From NCBI RefSeq assembly GCF_006715225.1, contig NZ_VFMU01000001.1, positions 496,001 to 560,000 of the forward strand: DNA of 64,000 bases, in the 5' to 3' direction. Origin of the DNA: Arthrobacter sp. SLBN-112. Lineage in GTDB: Bacteria; Actinomycetota; Actinomycetes; Actinomycetales; Micrococcaceae. Below are positions 61,008 to 64,000 of this stretch, piece after piece. The notes under the pieces are model-generated. The model was given only the letters and a program-made list of their open reading frames with translations, was not told the origin of the DNA and made no database searches. Position 1 is the stretch's first letter. The number at the start of each line of letters is the position of its first letter. Position numbers and translations under genes: made by a program.

Positions 61008-61310
61008 GTGATCACTGAACATGCCCTGCTTCCCGTCATCCCTGGCCAGGAGGAGCAATTCGAGGCCGCGTTCCGCCAGGCCCGCCCCATCATTGCTTCC
61101 ATGCCTGGTTTTCTGTCGTTGTCGCTGTCCCGCTCGATCGAATCCCCCGGCACCTACCTGCTGCTGGTCGAGTGGGAGAAGCTGGAGGACCATACGGTGG
61201 GTTTTCGCGGTTCCGCGGATTACCAGCAGTGGCGGAGCCTGCTGCACCGGTTCTATGAGCCGTTCCCGGTCGTTGAGCACTTCGAACACGTGAGCTTGGC
61301 AGGCCGCTGA
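61008..61310 (+). CDS. Antibiotic-biosynthesis monooxygenase (ABM) domain protein
   Basis: One ABM ferredoxin-like domain of 100 residues: GQEEQFEAAFRQARPIIASMPGFLSLSLSRSIESPGTYLLLVEWEKLEDHTVGFRGSADYQQWRSLLHRFYEPFPVVEHF. The conserved helix and the W-x-L-x-DH motif are present. Family members are cofactor-free quinol oxygenases, haem-degrading enzymes or simply dimeric proteins of unknown role. Start is GTG. It follows the GNAT gene by 40 bases and ends before a strong terminator. Confidence 0.86.
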   Translation: MITEHALLPVIPGQEEQFEAAFRQARPIIASMPGFLSLSLSRSIESPGTYLLLVEWEKLEDHTVGFRGSADYQQWRSLLHRFYEPFPVVEHFEHVSLAGR

Positions 61311-61328
61311 CACGGCCGGAACATGGGG

Positions 61329-61367
61329 GAAGCCCCCGCGCGAGTCTGGCTCCAGCGCGGGGGCTTC
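61329..61367 (+). terminator. Terminator after the ABM gene
   Basis: GAAGCCCCCGCGC pairs with GCGCGGGGGCTTC (13 bp) around a 13-nt loop and is followed by TTGCTT. Confidence 0.85.
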
Positions 61368-61409
61368 TTGCTTCCCTGCCGGGGGAAATGGCGGGCAAGC
61401 ACTTAAAAA

Positions 61410-61423
61410 CTACCGGTCAGTAG
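61410..61423. promoter_or_regulatory. CTAC-N6-GTAG inverted repeat
   Basis: CTACCGGTCAGTAG resembles TetR-type operators. It is followed by A/T-richer sequence with repeated GGCCA and CTTGAG blocks (61424-61480) but by no intact plus-strand gene until 61974. Confidence 0.35.
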
Positions 61424-61505
61424 GTTGGCCAAACTGCCAAATCGGCCACCTTCGGCCAATCTTGAGCCAACCTTGAGAGGGACTCAATGACCTCTTCAGG
61501 GAATC

Positions 61506-61691
61506 TCAGTCAGCCGGCCCCGCCGTGGCGTCAGGATCTTCCTCGGGTTCAAAGGTGTTGGGCTCGGCGCCATCGGATATTCCCACGCCGTCCTTGCCAC
61601 CGGGGATCCCGGCGTCGGGATTGCCCTTGCCTGCTACGGACTCTCCCTGCGGCTCATCCTCGGGCAGTGAATCAGGTGAATTGATGGACAT
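61506..61691 (-). CDS. Small acidic hypothetical protein (61 aa)
   Basis: AAGGAGGAGCG immediately before the ATG is among the best ribosome sites in the window. The product is acidic, rich in Gly, Pro, Glu and Asp (for example EDEPQGESVAGKG and EPEEDPDATAG), without hydrophobic core, so probably unstructured. It resembles the small acidic proteins common next to stress genes in Arthrobacter; no family is recognised. A plus-strand frame opposite it (61487-61684) lacks coding character. Confidence 0.62.
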   Translation of the reverse strand: MSINSPDSLPEDEPQGESVAGKGNPDAGIPGGKDGVGISDGAEPNTFEPEEDPDATAGPAD

Positions 61692-61818
61692 CGCTCCTCC
61701 TTCTATGGCTGGGCCTCCACGCTAACAGCCCCCACGGCAAAAGACGCCGGTAACGGGGGCATCACTTTTGCAGACAAACAGGAAACATCAAAATCTCACA
61801 CCAATCTCCCAAATTATC

Positions 61819-61847
61819 TTGACTTCGAACGTTTAGCGCTGTTACAA
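61819..61847 (+). promoter_or_regulatory. Promoter of the CE12 esterase gene
   Basis: TTGACT at 61819-61824, 17-base spacer, TTACAA at 61842-61847. The -10 is inside the operator at 61840-61858. The predicted transcript would have a leader of about 120 bases. Confidence 0.55.
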
Positions 61848-61858
61848 ACTTTGTAACA
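61840..61858. promoter_or_regulatory. Perfect 19-bp operator over the -10 region
   Basis: TGTTACAAACTTTGTAACA is a perfect 9-1-9 palindrome placed on the -10 of the promoter above, the position of a repressor site. It does not match the LacI-type operator of the other pectin locus (11241). Confidence 0.7.
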
Positions 61859-61973
61859 CCGGCAGCACGCCATTCCCCACGCCGCCAGGCTTCAGGAACC
61901 GAACTACTCAAGCATTTTTTGAATCGATACAACCATGCGTGGACGGAGTCCACCCTCATCAAAGGAGATGAAA

Positions 61974-63167
61974 GTGTCAGCAAAGCGCCCCACCTTCCCA
62001 TCAAGGTTCAATAGGCCAGTGGCTTGCTCCCTCGCTGTGGCCGCGCTGGCCGCAAGCGCGGGACTCACGCTGTCCGCTCCCGCAGCCAATGCCGAGCCCA
62101 GCAACTACCGCTTCGACTTCGGCGCGGGTCCAGTCGAGCAGGGCTACACCGGGGTCAGCGCAGCTGACGCGTACAGCCCGGAGATGCGCTACGGCTTCAA
62201 CACCCCCGAACACGTGGTCAACGTCCCGGCAAAGGGCAGCGGCGCGGGCAGTGATGCCGTCCGTTTCCTGGAGTTTGGTACCAAGAGCAGCAACACGTTC
62301 AACGTGGACCTGAAGGAGGGCCTGTACAAAGTCACGGTCACTTTGGGCGACACCTCCCGGGCCAGCATCGCGGCTGAAGGAGTTTTCCAAGCCATGAACC
62401 TCACCGGCAACGGTGCCACGGATTCCTTTGAGATCCCGGTGACGGACGGCCAGCTGAACCTGCTGGTCACCGAGGGCAAGGTGGGAACGGCCTTTACCCT
62501 GAGCTCGCTGGAGATTGAAAAGGTGTCCCGCCATCCGGAGATGGACCCGACCATCTGGGTGGGCGGCGACTCCACGGTGGCCAACTACTACCCCTTGGAA
62601 ACAAGCGTCCAGGGCGGCTGGGGCCAGATGCTCCCGCAGTTCGTTGACCCCGAGGCTTTCGACATCCGCAATATGGCCACAGGCGGCCAGATCGCCCGCG
62701 GCTTCCGCAACGACGGCCAGTTCGAGGCCATCCTGCAGTACATCAAGCCCGGCGACCTGTTCCTCCTCGAAATGGGCATCAACGACACCGCCGCGAAGAA
62801 CGCCACCACCGAGGCCGAGTTCAAGGAGATCATGCGGGACATGGTCCGCCAGGTGGCCGCCACGGGCGCCACCCCCGTCCTGGTCACGCCGCAGGGCCGG
62901 GCCACCGACTTCGTGGACGGAATCCACAGTTCGGTGGACCGCTGGTACCGGCACTCCACGGTGGCCCTTGCCCAGGAGGAAGGTGTGCCGCTGGTGGACC
63001 TGAATGTCCTGTCCTCCGCCTACTTCACAGGGATCGGGCCCGACGCCACGCTCGCCCTGTTCATGACCGGCGATACCCTGCACCCCAACCGGGCAGGTGC
63101 AGCGGAACTGGCCCGCCTGGTCACCGCTGACCTCACCAGGCAGGGCCTGCTGGGCGGGGCCGCCTGA
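61974..63167 (+). CDS. Exported CE12 rhamnogalacturonan acetylesterase with N-terminal beta domain
   Basis: GTG 61974 is preferred because AAAGGAG lies seven bases upstream (397 residues). Residues 1-41 are a Sec signal peptide ending at SAPAANAEP. Residues 42-183 are a beta-rich domain, YRFDFGAGPVEQGYTGVSAADAYSPEMRYGF..., of the type that precedes YesT-like acetylesterases. The SGNH domain follows: VGGDSTVANY with Ser200, GGWGQML, LEMGINDT and GDTLHPN with the Asp-His pair. It removes acetyl groups from rhamnogalacturonan. A perfect palindrome covers its promoter, so it is controlled separately from the 11347 operon. Confidence 0.9.
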   Translation: MSAKRPTFPSRFNRPVACSLAVAALAASAGLTLSAPAANAEPSNYRFDFGAGPVEQGYTGVSAADAYSPEMRYGFNTPEHVVNVPAKGSGAGSDAVRFLEFGTKSSNTFNVDLKEGLYKVTVTLGDTSRASIAAEGVFQAMNLTGNGATDSFEIPVTDGQLNLLVTEGKVGTAFTLSSLEIEKVSRHPEMDPTIWVGGDSTVANYYPLETSVQGGWGQMLPQFVDPEAFDIRNMATGGQIARGFRNDGQFEAILQYIKPGDLFLLEMGINDTAAKNATTEAEFKEIMRDMVRQVAATGATPVLVTPQGRATDFVDGIHSSVDRWYRHSTVALAQEEGVPLVDLNVLSSAYFTGIGPDATLALFMTGDTLHPNRAGAAELARLVTADLTRQGLLGGAA

Positions 63168-63187
63168 CGGGACCCCCAAAAGGAACC

Positions 63188-63246
63188 ACGACGGCGGTGT
63201 GCGGCACCCATGGCTTTGGAACCATGGTGCCGCACCCCGCCGTCGT
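63188..63246. terminator. Long hairpin, variant of the repeat family
   Basis: ACGACGGCGG and CCGCCGTCGT ends as in the family, but the stem is lengthened by GTGCGGCAC / GTGCCGCAC and CATGG / CCATG around a CTTTGGA loop. Lies between the convergent CE12 and acyl-CoA synthetase genes. Confidence 0.85.
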
Positions 63247-63261
63247 CCTTTCCTGTCCTGT

Positions 63262-64000
63262 TTAACTGCCCGCTTCCGCGGCCCGCTGCTGCCTCAGGAC
63301 GTAGCGCTGCAGCTTCCCCGACGGCGTCTTGGGCAGCTCCTCAACGAAGTGGATGCGGCGCGGGTAGGCGTGGGCGGCGAACTGCGTCTTCACCATGGTC
63401 TGGAGTTCGGTCACCAGGGCGTCACCGCCGGTGGTCCCGGCCGCCAGGACAACGTAGGCCTCCAGGACTTCTCCGCGCAGTTCGTCGGGGGCGCCCACCA
63501 CGGCAGTTTCCAGGACCGCCGGGTGGGTGGCAAGGACGCTCTCGACGTCGAAAGGGCCAATCCGGTATCCGGCCATGATGATCACGTCGTCATCCCGGGA
63601 GGAGAAGAAATAGTAGCCGTCCGCGTCCACCATGCCCGCATCACCGGTCAGGTACCACTTGGCGTCCGCGCTGAACCTTTCGGCCGTTTTGTCCGGGGCG
63701 TCCCGGTACCCCTTGAACCACATCATGGGGCTTTCGGCCACGTTGACGGCAACCCTGCCCAGTTCACCCGGCGCGGCCGGTTCGTCGGCATTGTCCTTGA
63801 GGACGGCGCAGCTCCACCCCGGCAGGGGCCGGCCCATGGATCCGGGCCTGAGCTCCGTCCTCACGTCGTCATGCCAGGCGTTGATGATCATCATCCCGTG
63901 TTCGGTCTGTCCGTAGTGGTCCCGGACGGGAACGCCCAGCACCTCGCGGGCCCAGCTGATCACTTCGGGGGTCAGCGGTTCGCCGGCGGAGGAGGCACGC
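63262..64000 (-). CDS. AMP-dependent acyl-CoA synthetase, N-terminal part outside window
   Basis: The frame is open to the right edge (last full codon at 63999), so about 245 C-terminal residues are present of an expected 540-560. RASSAGEPLTPEVISWAREVLGVPVRDHYGQTEHG is the core adenylation region with the Y-GQTE motif; YLTGDAGMVDADGYYFFSSRDDDVIIMAGYRIGPFDVESVL contains the hinge Asp and Arg, and LPKTPSGKLQR the catalytic Lys. The enzyme activates a carboxylic acid to its CoA ester; the YGQTE-HG form suggests medium-chain or acetoacetate-type acids. Faces the CE12 gene across a shared terminator. Confidence 0.92.
   Translation of the reverse strand, partial: RASSAGEPLTPEVISWAREVLGVPVRDHYGQTEHGMMIINAWHDDVRTELRPGSMGRPLPGWSCAVLKDNADEPAAPGELGRVAVNVAESPMMWFKGYRDAPDKTAERFSADAKWYLTGDAGMVDADGYYFFSSRDDDVIIMAGYRIGPFDVESVLATHPAVLETAVVGAPDELRGEVLEAYVVLAAGTTGGDALVTELQTMVKTQFAAHAYPRRIHFVEELPKTPSGKLQRYVLRQQRAAEAGS

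Noticed and set aside
61487..61684. 65-codon plus-strand frame
   Set aside because: Good ribosome-like site, but the Arg/Pro-rich product is antisense to a better-supported small gene; noted only as a possible remnant.

Overview
The window is high-GC DNA with a gene content and style (TTG/GTG starts, ATGA stop-start overlaps, Tat-exported enzymes, DUF222/HNH and DUF5671 proteins) that points to a soil actinobacterium of the Arthrobacter / Pseudarthrobacter / Paenarthrobacter group. This taxonomic call is inference from gene content; there is no rRNA in the window. I see no tRNA, rRNA, CRISPR array, intact insertion sequence or prophage. The only mobile-element trace is a decayed serine recombinase fused in frame to an LGFP-repeat scrap at 1177-1565.

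Layout. 1-1040: 3' end of a 2-keto-3-deoxygluconate permease and a small protein. 1629-5269: IclR regulator, creatinase and an MHS-type transporter, with two copies of a composite operator upstream. 5536-9556: membrane protein, lipoprotein and small-protein genes of unknown function. 9719-11149: small stress/regulatory genes including an ArsR-AHSA1 pair. 11347-14594: pectin operon (pectate lyase, then a CE12-CE8 fusion). 14688-22247: mixed housekeeping and hypothetical genes (VOC, DUF427, patatin, GNAT, NYN-LOTUS protein, SRPBCC, metallophosphatase, DUF222-HNH). 22449-28526: RpiR-controlled operon (HIBADH-like, aldehyde dehydrogenase, M20 hydrolase, DUF3100 permease). 28819-31739: two Tat-exported phosphatases. 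31786-41063: LysR plus a CoA-dependent beta-oxidation cluster, probably for a dicarboxylate. 41308-42399: solitary HsdR_N-type nuclease-domain protein. 42545-46347: heterodimeric ABC exporter. 46534-54185: PucR, COG3375 GNAT, amino-acid ABC importer, enolase-superfamily racemase and M20 hydrolase, which fits the N-succinylation route from D- to L-amino acids. 54137-57789: GlxA-like regulator, isochorismatase-fold hydrolase, paired SMR exporters and a PRISE-type reductase. 58047-60341: katG. 60449-64000: small enzymes, a second CE12 esterase with its own operator, and the C-terminal part of an acyl-CoA synthetase.

The theme is catabolic versatility of a plant- or soil-associated bacterium: pectin breakdown (permease, lyase, two esterase genes), creatine, dicarboxylates, D-amino acids and phosphate esters. 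Each catabolic block has a local regulator (IclR, RpiR, LysR, PucR, GlxA) and most have a recognisable inverted repeat near the promoter. A conserved palindrome, core GGACGACGGCGGG, recurs seven times between genes, with one variant copy, apparently as an intrinsic terminator. No single wholly new system is evident. The best candidates for undescribed biology are the DUF3100/M20 operon, the solitary HsdR_N gene, the NYN-LOTUS protein and the D-amino-acid cluster with its dedicated importer.
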